Under the pieces are notes generated by a model, which made no database searches, was not told the DNA's origin, and saw nothing but the letters and a program-made list of their open reading frames with translations. Shown one piece after another: positions 55,997 through 64,000 of a DNA stretch of 64,000 bases. Position 1 is the stretch's first letter; every line of letters begins with the position of its first letter. The translations under genes and the position numbers were made by a program. Source of the DNA: Stigmatella aurantiaca DW4/3-1 (GTDB lineage: Bacteria; Myxococcota; Myxococcia; Myxococcales; Myxococcaceae); the NCBI RefSeq assembly GCF_000165485.1, contig NC_014623.1, positions 9,442,893 to 9,506,892 on the forward strand, in the 5' to 3' direction.

Positions 55997-56082
55997 GGGG
56001 GGCTCCTTTTCCCAAACCTCATCTGTGAACCATCATGGGGGCGCGTCCCCTCCTCGACCAGGAGCCTCGGGTGGGAAGGACG

Positions 56083-56098
56083 GTTCCATGGATGGAAC
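56083..56098. promoter_or_regulatory. GTTCCA-N4-TGGAAC palindrome upstream of pirin
   Basis: This is an exact 16-base dyad with a central TGGA. It has the same arms and spacing as the site at 57025-57040. It lies in the gap between the lysR-like stop and the pirin start, suited to regulate pirin. Confidence 0.6.
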
Positions 56099-56119
56099 AA
56101 CAGGCGGGGCGGCCCCTGA

Positions 56120-57001
56120 CTACGGGTTCGGCCAGTGCTCCCGCAGGAAGTCCACGAACGCCATCACCTTGGGCGAATGGTGCCGGGTGACCGGGTAGAG
56201 GGCATGCACCGAGGCCCCCGGCGAGCTCCACTCCGGCAGGATGCGTTGCATCCGTCCGGTGGCGATGTCCTCGGCGTAGAGGCTGTTGGGAAGCAGGGCG
56301 ATTCCAAAGCCCGCCAGCGTCACCGCGCGCAACATGTCGGGCTCGTTCACGGTGAGCCGCGCGCGGATGGACACCTCGGCCGACCGGTTGCCGGAGACCA
56401 GCGACCACACATTGCCCCCCGTCCCCACGCCAAAGAGCAGACAGTCATGCGCGGCGAGCTCTTTGGGAGACTTGGGAGCGCCCCGCTCCTGGATGTAGCG
56501 GGGGGAGGCCATGACGCCCCGCTCGATGCTCCCGAGCCGACGGGCAATGAGCGAGGAGGAGTCCGGCAGCCGCCCGGCGCGCACGGCCAGATCGAACCCT
56601 TCCTCCACCAGATCGACCGTGCGGTCCGTGCACACCATTTCGATCTGCACCTCGGGGTAGCGCGTCAGGAACGCCGCGAGGATGCTCCCCATGAAGTTGA
56701 ACGCCAGCGGGGCCGTCACGCGGAGCAGTCCATGCGGCGCGGACTGCATGCGGGTGACGGCCAGTTCGGCCTGCTCGGCCTCGGCCACGATGCGGGCGCA
56801 GTGCTCGTAGTAGGCCTGCCCCACCTCGGTGAGGCGCAGCTTGCGCGTGGTGCGTTGCAGAAGCTGGGCGCCCACGCGCTCCTCCAGCTCGGACACCTTG
56901 CGGCTCACGGTGGACTTGGGCATGCGCAGCCCCCGCGCCGCCAAGGTGAAGCTGCCTGCCTGGACGACCTTCGCGAAGACGAGGAGTTCGTTGAGATCCA
57001 T
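56120..57001 (-). CDS. LysR-family transcriptional regulator
   Basis: From ATG 57001 the 293-residue protein has the LysR winged helix at its N-terminus (MDLNELLVFAKVVQAGSFTL, then MPKSTVSRKVSELEERVG). A periplasmic-binding-like effector domain follows (GLLRVTAPLAFNFMG). It belongs to the group often placed beside pirin or oxidoreductase genes. It is divergent from the YceI gene, and the two share a GTTCCA-N4-TGGAAC site. The same site precedes the pirin gene, suggesting this regulator controls itself, pirin and yceI. Confidence 0.92.
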   Translation of the reverse strand: MDLNELLVFAKVVQAGSFTLAARGLRMPKSTVSRKVSELEERVGAQLLQRTTRKLRLTEVGQAYYEHCARIVAEAEQAELAVTRMQSAPHGLLRVTAPLAFNFMGSILAAFLTRYPEVQIEMVCTDRTVDLVEEGFDLAVRAGRLPDSSSLIARRLGSIERGVMASPRYIQERGAPKSPKELAAHDCLLFGVGTGGNVWSLVSGNRSAEVSIRARLTVNEPDMLRAVTLAGFGIALLPNSLYAEDIATGRMQRILPEWSSPGASVHALYPVTRHHSPKVMAFVDFLREHWPNP

Positions 57002-57024
57002 GATGGTGCGGAGTCCGGGGAGTT

Positions 57025-57040
57025 GTTCCACCCATGGAAC
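57025..57040. promoter_or_regulatory. GTTCCA-N4-TGGAAC palindrome between lysR and yceI
   Basis: The 16-base dyad (central CCCA) extends to 18 bases with flanking T and A. It lies 24 bases upstream of the lysR-like start and 90 bases before the yceI-like start, fitting a shared divergent operator. Confidence 0.65.
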
Positions 57041-57129
57041 AGAACGTCCAGCCCGTCCCATCTAATCAAGGCCGGTGCGCACCGCTAGCTTCAGTCCTGT
57101 CAACAGCGCCTTTTTCAAGGAGAGCCGCC

Positions 57130-57681
57130 ATGGCCCACAGCACCTGGAACATCGACCCCACCCACTCTGGCGTCCACTTCACCGTCCGCCACATGGTCAT
57201 CTCGAAGGTCCGCGGAAACTTCCGCAAGTTCACCGGCACGGTCTCCCTGGATGAGCAGTCGCTCGGCACCTCCTCGGTGACTGCGGTCATCGAGACGGCG
57301 AGCATCGACACGGGCGTCGAGCAACGGGACAACCACCTGCGCTCGCCGGACTTCTTCGACGCGGCGAAGTTCCCCACCATCACCTTTCAGAGCACGAAGG
57401 TGGAGAAGGGCTCGGGCGACGGCTTCCGGGTGACCGGCAAGCTGACCATCCGGGACATCACCCGCGACGTGGTCCTCGAGGCCGAGCAGCTCGGCGTTGG
57501 CAAGGACCCCTGGGGCAACACCAAGGCCGCCTTCGAGGCGAAGACCTCCATCGACCGCAAGGACTTCGGCCTGACCTGGAATCAAGCACTGGAGGCGGGT
57601 GGCGTGCTCGTTGGCGAGAAAATCGAGATCGGCCTGGAGATCCAGGCGGTCAAGGCGCAGGCCGCCGAGAAGGCCGCCTGA
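57130..57681 (+). CDS. YceI-family lipid-binding protein
   Basis: The 183-residue protein has the YceI lipocalin-like barrel: WNIDPTHSGVHFTVRHMVIS, then VRGNFRKFTGTVSLDE, IETASIDTGVEQRDNHLRSP, FPTITFQSTKVEK and FGLTWNQALEAGGVLVGEKI. The family binds polyisoprenoids and is often stress-induced. Many members are periplasmic, but this one has no signal peptide and would be cytoplasmic. AAGGAG lies seven bases before the ATG. Divergent from lysR with a shared palindrome. Confidence 0.92.
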   Translation: MAHSTWNIDPTHSGVHFTVRHMVISKVRGNFRKFTGTVSLDEQSLGTSSVTAVIETASIDTGVEQRDNHLRSPDFFDAAKFPTITFQSTKVEKGSGDGFRVTGKLTIRDITRDVVLEAEQLGVGKDPWGNTKAAFEAKTSIDRKDFGLTWNQALEAGGVLVGEKIEIGLEIQAVKAQAAEKAA

Positions 57682-57701
57682 GCCTCTCACCCGTGACACA
57701 C

Positions 57702-57738
57702 CCGTGAGGGCGAAGGCCACCTCCCTTCGCCCTCACGG
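57702..57738. terminator. Bidirectional terminator between yceI and RCC1 gene
   Basis: CCGTGAGGGCGAAGG and CCTTCGCCCTCACGG form a perfect 15-base stem with a seven-base loop between two convergent genes. The GGGCGAAGG core recurs in the terminator of the other RCC1 copy. Confidence 0.7.
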
Positions 57739-57745
57739 ACCGACA

Positions 57746-60055
57746 CTACGGAGTGGGAGCGAGAACCTGGATGTCGCCCGCGACGGAAGGCAGCTCGTTG
57801 TCACCGATGATGGTGGTATTGCCGTAGCCGAGCTGTCCATACGCATTCCAGCCCCAGCATCGCGCCGCCCCCGTGCTCAGCAGAGCGCACGTGTGCGCAC
57901 TTCCCACGGTGACTTGGTAGGCGGTCGCGCCGTCCAAATCCACCACCGTGCTGGGTGGCACGGTCTGCTGATTGGTGTTGCCATAACCCAACCGGCCCTC
58001 GTTGCCCGCTCCCCAGCACTTGATGCCACCGCTGCTCAGCAGAGCGCACGTGTGCGCTTCTCCCGCTGCCACCTGAAGGACCTTGCCACCCGTGTTCACG
58101 TCACCGGCGCTCGCAGGCACGCTGATACTGCTCGCATGGCCATAACCCAGCTGGCCGACGTTGTTGTATCCCCAGCAGCGGACGAAGCCCGTGGTGAGCA
58201 CGGCACAGGTCGAGTGGAAGCTCGTCGACAGCTGCAAGACATTCCCACCCATGTTCACGTCTCCCGCCACCGACGGCAATTCATTGTCTCCAATGTTCGT
58301 GGCGTGGCCGTAGCCCAACTCACCGTTGGCGTTGTAGCCCCAGCAGCGCACCTTGCCCGTGTCCAGCAGCACGCACGTGTGGTAGGCGCCTGCCACGATG
58401 TCCTTGACGGTGCCGCCGACCTGCACGTCTCCCACACTCCACGGCTGCTCATTGTCTCCCACGTTCTGCGTGTTTCCGTAGCCCAACTGCCCATAGTTGT
58501 TCCGGCCCCAGCAGCGCACCTTCCCCGTGTCCATCAGCGCGCACGTGTGGCTTCCCCCCGCCGCCAGCTTCACCGCGATGCCTCCCACGTTCACATAGCC
58601 GTAGCTGGCAATCGCCTCTCCATCTCCCACGTGCTGCGTCGTGTTGTACCCTAGCTGCCCGTAGGTGTTCTCTCCCCAGCACCTCAACAACCCCGTGTCG
58701 AACAGCGCGCACGTGTGGTTGGCTCCCGCCACAATCTTCGCCCCCACTCCCACCAGCGCCACGTCTCCCGCCGTATACGGCTTCTCGTTGTCTCCAATGT
58801 TGAACGTGTTCCCGTACCCCAACTGGCCGAACTGGCTGCGGCCCCAGCACCGCATCGTCCCGTTGTTGAACAACACACACGTGTGCGCATTGCCCGCCCG
58901 GATGGAGTTGAAGCCTGTCACCGGCCCCTCCGCCACTGGGTTGTCCGGGAACTGGTCCGGCGTCAGCGGATACGACAGCGTCGTCTTTCCTCCCTTGCTG
59001 TCCTTCACCTCCACCTTCACCGTCCCCTGCACCTGCACCGTGTAGTTCTCCAGCGTCGACGGGTTCGTCCCCCCCGTGAACGCGGGCTGCGGATCAAACG
59101 TCGTCCCCGCCGCGGGCGTGAAGCTCCACGTGTAGCTCAGCGCTGCCTCCGCGTCGTCGTCCGCCACCTCCGCCTTGAACAACACGTTCCCCGTCCCCGT
59201 CAGACGGTGCGTCGTGATGCTGTTGATCACCGGGTTGAACAACACCTGCAACACGCTGTCCCTCACTCCGTCCGTCGTCCCTGGCGGCTTCACCTTCGTC
59301 TGGAACGTCGTCACCACCGAGTGCCCCGCCTCGTTCGTCAACTTCACCGTGTGCGTGTACTCCGTCACCGCGCTCACCGTCGGCGGCACGTACTGGCTCA
59401 CGAACGTCCCCGCCACCGCCGCCAGCGTGATTCCTCCCGTCAACGGGTAGAACGTCCCTCCTCCCGCCGCTGCCGTAATCTCATACGTCAGCGACTCCCC
59501 CGTGTTCGCCTCCACCGAGAACGACACGTTCCCGCTCTGGTCCGAACCGAACGCCGACGGCACCGAGATCTTCTTGATTCTCGGAATCGTGATGCTCTGC
59601 CCATCGTTCGCCGCCGCCAGGGTGATGACCACCTTGTCGTTGTTGATCGCCAGCGTCTGCTCCGTCGTCCCTTGGAACAGCAACTTGCCCGCCGTGTCGC
59701 TCGCCCTCGCCGAGAACACCAGCACCTTCCCCTTGGGCAAGAAGGGGATCGTCCCCGTCCACTGGTCCGCCGACTTGAACAGGTCGAAGTTCACGTACAG
59801 CGGCGCGCTCGAGTCCTTCTCCTTCACATCGATCCGGATCGCCGCCACATCCGTGAAGGCAAACGCCTGCGCCGTGTGCGCCGAGGAGGCCGAGTACGAG
59901 CGCACCTTCGACGCTCCGCTGGACGTGTAGATGTCCCCGGCCTGAATCGCGAACGACGCGCTCGTGGACTCTTCTTCCTGCTGTCCGGGCACCTCAGGAG
60001 CCTGGGAACTACAACTCACCGAGCCAAAGGTGAGCGCAGACAAAAGAACAACCAT
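57746..60055 (-). CDS. RCC1-repeat lipoprotein, copy 1
   Basis: The 769-residue lipoprotein (ATG 60055; a TTG at 60079 is an alternative) has lipobox TFGSVSC. About 400 residues of beta-sandwich domains follow, then seven RCC1 blades of the form 'HTCALLDTGKVRCWG.N..GQLGYGNT..IGDNE'. Each blade has two Cys, suggesting one disulfide per blade as suits an extracellular propeller. RCC1 proteins bind partners through the propeller face; here the ligand is unknown. It is probably surface-displayed. A near-identical copy lies immediately upstream on the same strand, and they differ mainly in the last blades. Confidence 0.85.
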   Translation of the reverse strand: MVVLLSALTFGSVSCSSQAPEVPGQQEEESTSASFAIQAGDIYTSSGASKVRSYSASSAHTAQAFAFTDVAAIRIDVKEKDSSAPLYVNFDLFKSADQWTGTIPFLPKGKVLVFSARASDTAGKLLFQGTTEQTLAINNDKVVITLAAANDGQSITIPRIKKISVPSAFGSDQSGNVSFSVEANTGESLTYEITAAAGGGTFYPLTGGITLAAVAGTFVSQYVPPTVSAVTEYTHTVKLTNEAGHSVVTTFQTKVKPPGTTDGVRDSVLQVLFNPVINSITTHRLTGTGNVLFKAEVADDDAEAALSYTWSFTPAAGTTFDPQPAFTGGTNPSTLENYTVQVQGTVKVEVKDSKGGKTTLSYPLTPDQFPDNPVAEGPVTGFNSIRAGNAHTCVLFNNGTMRCWGRSQFGQLGYGNTFNIGDNEKPYTAGDVALVGVGAKIVAGANHTCALFDTGLLRCWGENTYGQLGYNTTQHVGDGEAIASYGYVNVGGIAVKLAAGGSHTCALMDTGKVRCWGRNNYGQLGYGNTQNVGDNEQPWSVGDVQVGGTVKDIVAGAYHTCVLLDTGKVRCWGYNANGELGYGHATNIGDNELPSVAGDVNMGGNVLQLSTSFHSTCAVLTTGFVRCWGYNNVGQLGYGHASSISVPASAGDVNTGGKVLQVAAGEAHTCALLSSGGIKCWGAGNEGRLGYGNTNQQTVPPSTVVDLDGATAYQVTVGSAHTCALLSTGAARCWGWNAYGQLGYGNTTIIGDNELPSVAGDIQVLAPTP
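58399..60010 (-). repeat. Tandem duplication block, copy 1 (partner 60907-62518)
   Basis: By eye, almost every base here equals the base 2508 positions further on, with no indels, including silent positions. The visible differences are a small cluster near 58877-58915 and scattered single bases. Outside the block the two genes diverge clearly, so it looks like recent duplication or gene conversion. Confidence 0.85.
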
Positions 60056-60163
60056 CTTCCTGCCACCGTGTAATGCCAAGGGAACACCCTTTCAATCTTT
60101 GAGAATCAAGCTGGAGACATGAGCCAGCCGACGTCTGAAACGGGCAGACGCCGACGAAAGGAA

Positions 60164-60193
60164 AGGGCGAAGGCTCACCCACACCTTCGCCCT
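60164..60193 (-). terminator. Terminator hairpin of RCC1 copy 2
   Basis: AGGGCGAAGG and CCTTCGCCCT form a perfect ten-base stem with a ten-base loop, just past the copy-2 stop. It shares its core with the terminator after copy 1, so the terminator was probably duplicated with the gene. Confidence 0.65.
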
Positions 60194-60205
60194 CTTGGGA
60201 TGGGG

Positions 60206-62575
60206 CTACGGCGTGGGCGCGAGAACCTGGATGTCACCCGCGACCGAAGGCAGCTCGTTGTCACCGATGTGATTGGTGTTGCCGTAACCGAGCTGACCGT
60301 AAGTACCGGCTCCCCAGCAACGGGCCGCTCCCGTGCTCAGCAGCGCGCACGTGTGCGCTCCTCCCGTGGCCACCTGGTACGCGGTCGCTCCGTCCAGATC
60401 CACCGCAGCGGTGGGAGGCGCGTTCTGCTGAGAGGTGTTGCCGTAACCCAACCGGCCTTCGTTGCCCGCACCCCAGCACTTGATGCTGCCGCTGCTCAAC
60501 AAGGCACACGTGTGCGTCTCGCCCGCCGCCACCTGGAGCACCTTGCCGCCCGTGTTGATGTCACCAGCGTTGGCGGGCACCTCGTTGTCTCCCACGTCAT
60601 TGTTGAAGTAGTTGTACGGGTAGCTTGGGTTCGTATAGCTGTAATTGCCATAACCCAGCTGGCCAGAGCTGTTGTAACCCCAGCAGCGGACAAAGCCCGT
60701 CGTGAGCAGCGCACAGGTGTGGTTGTAGCCCGCCGACAGCTGGAGGACATTCCCGCCCACGTTCACGTCTCCCGCCACCGACGGCAACTCATTGTCTCCG
60801 ATGGTGGTGAGATTGCCGTAGCCCAGTCGTCCTTCGCCACCGTACCCCCAGCAGCGCACCTTCCCCGTGTCCAGCAACGCGCACGTATGAGCAGCGCCCG
60901 CGACAATGTCCTTGACGGTGCCGCCGACCTGCACGTCTCCCACACTCCACGGCTGCTCATTGTCTCCCACGTTCTGCGTGTTTCCGTAGCCCAACTGCCC
61001 ATAGTTGTTCCGGCCCCAGCAGCGCACCTTCCCCGTGTCCATCAGCGCGCACGTGTGGCTTCCCCCCGCCGCCAGCTTCACCGCGATGCCTCCCACGTTC
61101 ACATAGCCGTAGCTGGCAATCGCCTCTCCATCTCCCACGTGCTGCGTCGTGTTGTACCCTAGCTGCCCGTAGGTGTTCTCTCCCCAGCACCTCAACAACC
61201 CCGTGTCGAACAGCGCGCACGTGTGGTTGGCTCCCGCCACAATCTTCGCCCCCACTCCCACCAGCGCCACGTCTCCCGCCGTATACGGCTTCTCGTTGTC
61301 TCCAATGTTGAACGTGTTCCCGTACCCCAACTGGCCGAACTGGCTGCGGCCCCAGCACCGCATCGTCCCGTTGTTGAACAACACGCACGTGTGGGTGCTC
61401 CCGGCTCGGATGGAGTTGAATCCCGTCACCGGCCCCTCCGCCACTGGGTTGTCCGGGAACTGGTCCGGCGTCAGCGGGTACGACAGCGTCGTCTTTCCTC
61501 CCTTGCTGTCCTTCACCTCCACCTTCACCGTCCCCTGCACCTGCACCGTGTAGTTCTCCAGCGTCGACGGGTTCGTCCCCCCCGTGAACGCGGGCTGCGG
61601 ATCAAACGTCGTCCCCGCCGCGGGCGTGAAGCTCCACGTGTAGCTCAGCGCTGCCTCCGCGTCGTCGTCCGCCACCTCCGCCTTGAACAACACGTTCCCC
61701 GTCCCCGTCAGACGGTGCGTCGTGATGCTGTTGATCACCGGGTTGAACAACACCTGCAACACGCTGTCCCTCACTCCGTCCGTCGTCCCTGGCGGCTTCA
61801 CCTTCGTCTGGAACGTCGTCACCACCGAGTGCCCCGCCTCGTTCGTCAACTTCACCGTGTGCGTGTACTCCGTCACCGCGCTCACCGTCGGCGGCACGTA
61901 CTGGCTCACGAACGTCCCCGCCACCGCCGCCAGCGTGATTCCTCCCGTCAACGGGTAGAACGTCCCTCCTCCCGCCGCTGCCGTAATCTCATACGTCAGC
62001 GACTCCCCCGTGTTCGCCTCCACCGAGAACGACACGTTCCCGCTCTGGTCCGAACCGAACGCCGACGGCACCGAGATCTTCTTGATTCTCGGAATCGTGA
62101 TGCTCTGCCCATCGTTCGCCGCCGCCAGGGTGATGACCACCTTGTCGTTGTTGATCGCCAGCGTCTGCTCCGTCGTCCCTTGGAACAGCAACTTGCCCGC
62201 CGTGTCGCTCGCCCTCGCCGAGAACACCAGCACCTTCCCCTTGGGCAAGAAGGGGATCGTCCCCGTCCACTGGTCCGCCGACTTGAACAGGTCGAAGTTC
62301 ACGTACAGCGGCGCGCTCGAGTCCTTCTCCTTCACATCGATCCGGATCGCCGCCACATCCGTGAAGGCAAACGCCTGCGCCGTGTGCGCCGAGGAGGCCG
62401 AGTACGAGCGCACCTTCGACGCTCCGCTGGACGTGTAGATGTCCCCAGCCTGAATCGCGAACGACGCGCTCGTGGACTCCTCTTCCTGCTGTCCGGGCAC
62501 CTCAGGAGCCTGGGAATTACAGCCTACCGAGCCAAACGTGAAGGCTGACAAAAGAAGGACTGTCTTCCTCAGCAT
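60206..62575 (-). CDS. RCC1-repeat lipoprotein, copy 2
   Basis: The 789-residue paralogue starts at ATG 62575 (lipobox TFGSVGC; an ORF open to 62629 adds 18 non-signal residues). Its beta-sandwich region and first blades are nearly identical to copy 1. Later blades differ, and one carries an insertion of about 20-30 residues rich in Tyr, Asn and Pro (YSYTNPSYPYNYFNNDVGDN). Seven blades with paired Cys would again close a propeller. The pattern suggests conserved anchoring and a diversified binding face. Its own hairpin terminator follows, and copy 1 begins about 110 bases further. Confidence 0.85.
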   Translation of the reverse strand: MLRKTVLLLSAFTFGSVGCNSQAPEVPGQQEEESTSASFAIQAGDIYTSSGASKVRSYSASSAHTAQAFAFTDVAAIRIDVKEKDSSAPLYVNFDLFKSADQWTGTIPFLPKGKVLVFSARASDTAGKLLFQGTTEQTLAINNDKVVITLAAANDGQSITIPRIKKISVPSAFGSDQSGNVSFSVEANTGESLTYEITAAAGGGTFYPLTGGITLAAVAGTFVSQYVPPTVSAVTEYTHTVKLTNEAGHSVVTTFQTKVKPPGTTDGVRDSVLQVLFNPVINSITTHRLTGTGNVLFKAEVADDDAEAALSYTWSFTPAAGTTFDPQPAFTGGTNPSTLENYTVQVQGTVKVEVKDSKGGKTTLSYPLTPDQFPDNPVAEGPVTGFNSIRAGSTHTCVLFNNGTMRCWGRSQFGQLGYGNTFNIGDNEKPYTAGDVALVGVGAKIVAGANHTCALFDTGLLRCWGENTYGQLGYNTTQHVGDGEAIASYGYVNVGGIAVKLAAGGSHTCALMDTGKVRCWGRNNYGQLGYGNTQNVGDNEQPWSVGDVQVGGTVKDIVAGAAHTCALLDTGKVRCWGYGGEGRLGYGNLTTIGDNELPSVAGDVNVGGNVLQLSAGYNHTCALLTTGFVRCWGYNSSGQLGYGNYSYTNPSYPYNYFNNDVGDNEVPANAGDINTGGKVLQVAAGETHTCALLSSGSIKCWGAGNEGRLGYGNTSQQNAPPTAAVDLDGATAYQVATGGAHTCALLSTGAARCWGAGTYGQLGYGNTNHIGDNELPSVAGDIQVLAPTP

Positions 62576-62963
62576 CCGCTGCGTGCTCTTGAAGCAAAGA
62601 TTGCGCATACCCGCTCCATCAGGACGCAAGTCCGCCGTGCCGCCTTACGCAGCCCTGCGAACGCGCGTCGCGTCATGACCTTGGTTGGAAAGCGAAACCC
62701 GGTGGGCGGGCATCGCCGCCCTGGCCCTGAGCAACATCCAAGCCACTTCGCTGGCCTCGGAATCCCCCACCCCTCAGTTCAGTTTTTGAACTGCTGTGCG
62801 GGAAGTCCTGGGGCGGGTCGCTCGCAACCCCCTGGATCCACTGGTTTTTTGCAAATGTTCAAAATTTAAACTATCAATTCCGAAATCTAAACTTCGCGTA
62901 GTCCAGAATTCCTGCCTTGCCCCGCACGGGCGGGAGTCAGGCTTTGTCTGCTTTTGGGTTTTC
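62576..62963. other. Intergenic region with AT-rich regulatory-looking segment
   Basis: No gene is seen in this 388-base gap. A perfect CAGTTCA-N5-TGAACTG dyad lies at 62775-62793. An AT-rich stretch at about 62847-62895 with a near-palindromic GTTCAAAATTTAAAC follows. A short GC hairpin-like stretch (TTGCCCCGCACGGGCGGG) near 62917 recalls the IS-like repeats. These probably belong to the promoter of the gene at 62964. Confidence 0.45.
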
Positions 62964-64000
62964 ATGTCACGAAAATCTTCCAGCCTTAATGACTTTCACA
63001 TTCTGGAACCCCTGGTCGGAGAGCGTCCCCTGGGGTCGCGTTTGGAAGAATCACGCATGCGATTCGAGCGAGGCCGGGGGACGCACCAGGTCATGGCCGC
63101 GCTGGAGTGCGCGGTGCTTGCCGCGCTCATGGGACGGCGTGCTGAAGCGGAGTCCTTCCTCCTGAGGGGCAGGTCCGTGGCCACCCGGGAGCTGGAGGGC
63201 CAGGTGGAGCTGGCGTCTGCTTTGGTCTTGCTGGAGGCCGGCTACTCCGCCCGCGTTGCGGGCGCGCTGGAGCGTGCCGAGGCCTTTTGGAGCGCTCAGG
63301 AGGAACCCGCCTCGCGGGCGCTGTGCCTCATCCTCTATGCCCAGGTGTTGTTGTTGGATGGCATGAGCACGGCTGCCGTGCGGGCCTCCCTGGAGGGACT
63401 GGATCAACTGCTCCCCGGCGAGGAGACCCCCCTGACGGTCCATGCCCACCTCGTCGCGGCCGAATGCCTGCTCGCGGCGAGCAACCTCCCCGAGGCCCTG
63501 ACGCTCCTGGAGAAGGCCGCGAGGATGTCCGCGTGCACCGGGCTGCTCGCGGCCCGCGCAGCGGTGCTGAGCGTGCGCGGAGGATTGGCCCAGGACATGC
63601 CCCACCTGGCGGGGCTCCGCGCCACGCTGGACCGGGCCACGGAGCGGTTCGAGCTGCTGGAGGCACCCCGGGAACAGGCCCTGGCCTATATGACCCATGC
63701 GGCGCTCGTGGCGAAGGGCGCCTCCGGCGCGCCCGAGCACTGGCTGGCCCGGGCGCATCCCCTGCTGGTCAAGGTGGGCACCGCCAAGGATCTCCGTCAG
63801 CTCCGGCAAGCCTTCCGGTGCGTCGCTCCCCACAAGGCCGATGGGCTCATCGACACGGACCTCTTCTCGGTGATGGAGGAGCTGCGCGAGCGCCATGCCC
63901 GGCTCAAGGACATCCTCTCTGCCCAGCGCGATGCCCGCTCGTCCGAGCACCCGCACCTGGCCGCGCTCCCCAGTCCCCTGGCGAAGATCGCCGATGGAGC
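62964..64000 (+). CDS. Helical-repeat (TPR-like) protein, 3' end outside window
   Basis: An open frame from ATG 62964 runs unbroken to the window end (345 residues seen). It begins SRKSSSLNDFHILEPLVGER and continues as Ala/Leu-rich paired helices: VMAALECAVLAALMGRRAEA, ELASALVLLEAGYSARVAGA, VHAHLVAAECLLAASNLPEA. This fits TPR-like repeats without signal peptide or membrane helix. A possible coiled-coil linker follows near residues 310-330. Myxobacterial proteins with such heads often continue into GAF, kinase or sigma-54 activator domains, but the window ends before any is visible. Confidence 0.7.
   Translation, partial: MSRKSSSLNDFHILEPLVGERPLGSRLEESRMRFERGRGTHQVMAALECAVLAALMGRRAEAESFLLRGRSVATRELEGQVELASALVLLEAGYSARVAGALERAEAFWSAQEEPASRALCLILYAQVLLLDGMSTAAVRASLEGLDQLLPGEETPLTVHAHLVAAECLLAASNLPEALTLLEKAARMSACTGLLAARAAVLSVRGGLAQDMPHLAGLRATLDRATERFELLEAPREQALAYMTHAALVAKGASGAPEHWLARAHPLLVKVGTAKDLRQLRQAFRCVAPHKADGLIDTDLFSVMEELRERHARLKDILSAQRDARSSEHPHLAALPSPLAKIADG

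Noticed and set aside
58715-60073. Long plus-strand frame opposite the RCC1 gene (and its twin at 61223-62548)
   Set aside because: The product is almost only Arg, His, Leu and Pro, typical of an antisense shadow. It is duplicated only because the real gene is duplicated.

Overview
The window reads as chromosomal DNA of a myxobacterium, probably of the suborder Cystobacterineae (Stigmatella/Cystobacter/Archangium-like). This is inferred from the very high GC with strong G/C third-position bias, the many secreted proteins and lipoproteins built from repeats (kelch, RCC1, TPR, PD40), a Ser/Thr kinase with C-terminal TPRs, a sigma-54 activator with an FHA domain, a TPR-CHAT protein under a sigma/anti-sigma pair, and decayed IS and RHS sequences. 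No rRNA, tRNA, CRISPR array, replication origin or intact insertion sequence was seen.

Layout. 1-8.5 kb: a frameshifted lipoprotein, a PhnD/SsuA-like binding protein, a fatty acid desaturase, an MHS-type MFS transporter, and a two-gene unit of an exported aromatic ammonia-lyase homologue that lacks the MIO triad plus an outer-membrane porin. 8.5-16.4 kb: a translationally coupled operon of a YdbH/AsmA-like protein, a DUF1318-type lipoprotein and a large PD40/TPR exported protein. 16.4-27.4 kb: a J-domain protein, a DUF1348 protein, a secreted M14 carboxypeptidase, two paralogous kelch lipoproteins, a sigma-54-type promoter in front of a repeat protein, gene fragments, and two tiny Cys-rich exported proteins. 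27.4-34.2 kb (minus strand): an M23-like protein, then an ECF sigma, anti-sigma, secreted protein and TPR-CHAT operon. 34.2-36.2 kb: a graveyard (truncated GST, broken PI-PLC/PAN gene, unidentified remnant). 36.2-47.4 kb: a malonyl/acyl-CoA synthetase, a GAF-LuxR regulator, a secreted Cys-repeat protein, a TPR kinase, a two-repeat small protein behind a sigma-54-type promoter, the FHA sigma-54 activator, a C39-like peptidase and an isochorismatase-family hydrolase. 47.4-49.4 kb: a lower-GC RHS toxin/immunity remnant. 49.4-57.7 kb: a TetR/serine hydrolase divergent pair, a secreted alpha-amylase with starch-binding domains, a polytopic membrane protein, and a pirin-LysR-YceI cluster sharing one palindrome. 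57.7-62.6 kb: two nearly identical tandem RCC1 lipoprotein genes. 63-64 kb: the start of a helical-repeat cytoplasmic protein running off the end.

Four same-orientation copies of a roughly 90-200 bp repeat (near 0.9, 8.1, 19.6 and 26.7 kb) are probably decayed 3' ends of an IS91/Y2-type element. One follows a transposase C-terminal fragment directly, and others abut truncated genes.

How the genes may work together is inference. Much of the window concerns the cell surface: exported lyase plus porin, YdbH-like envelope operon, kelch/RCC1 lipoproteins, secreted hydrolases. Regulators sit beside probable targets: LysR with pirin and YceI, TetR with the serine hydrolase, ECF sigma with CHAT, FHA-sigma-54 activator with the small repeat gene.
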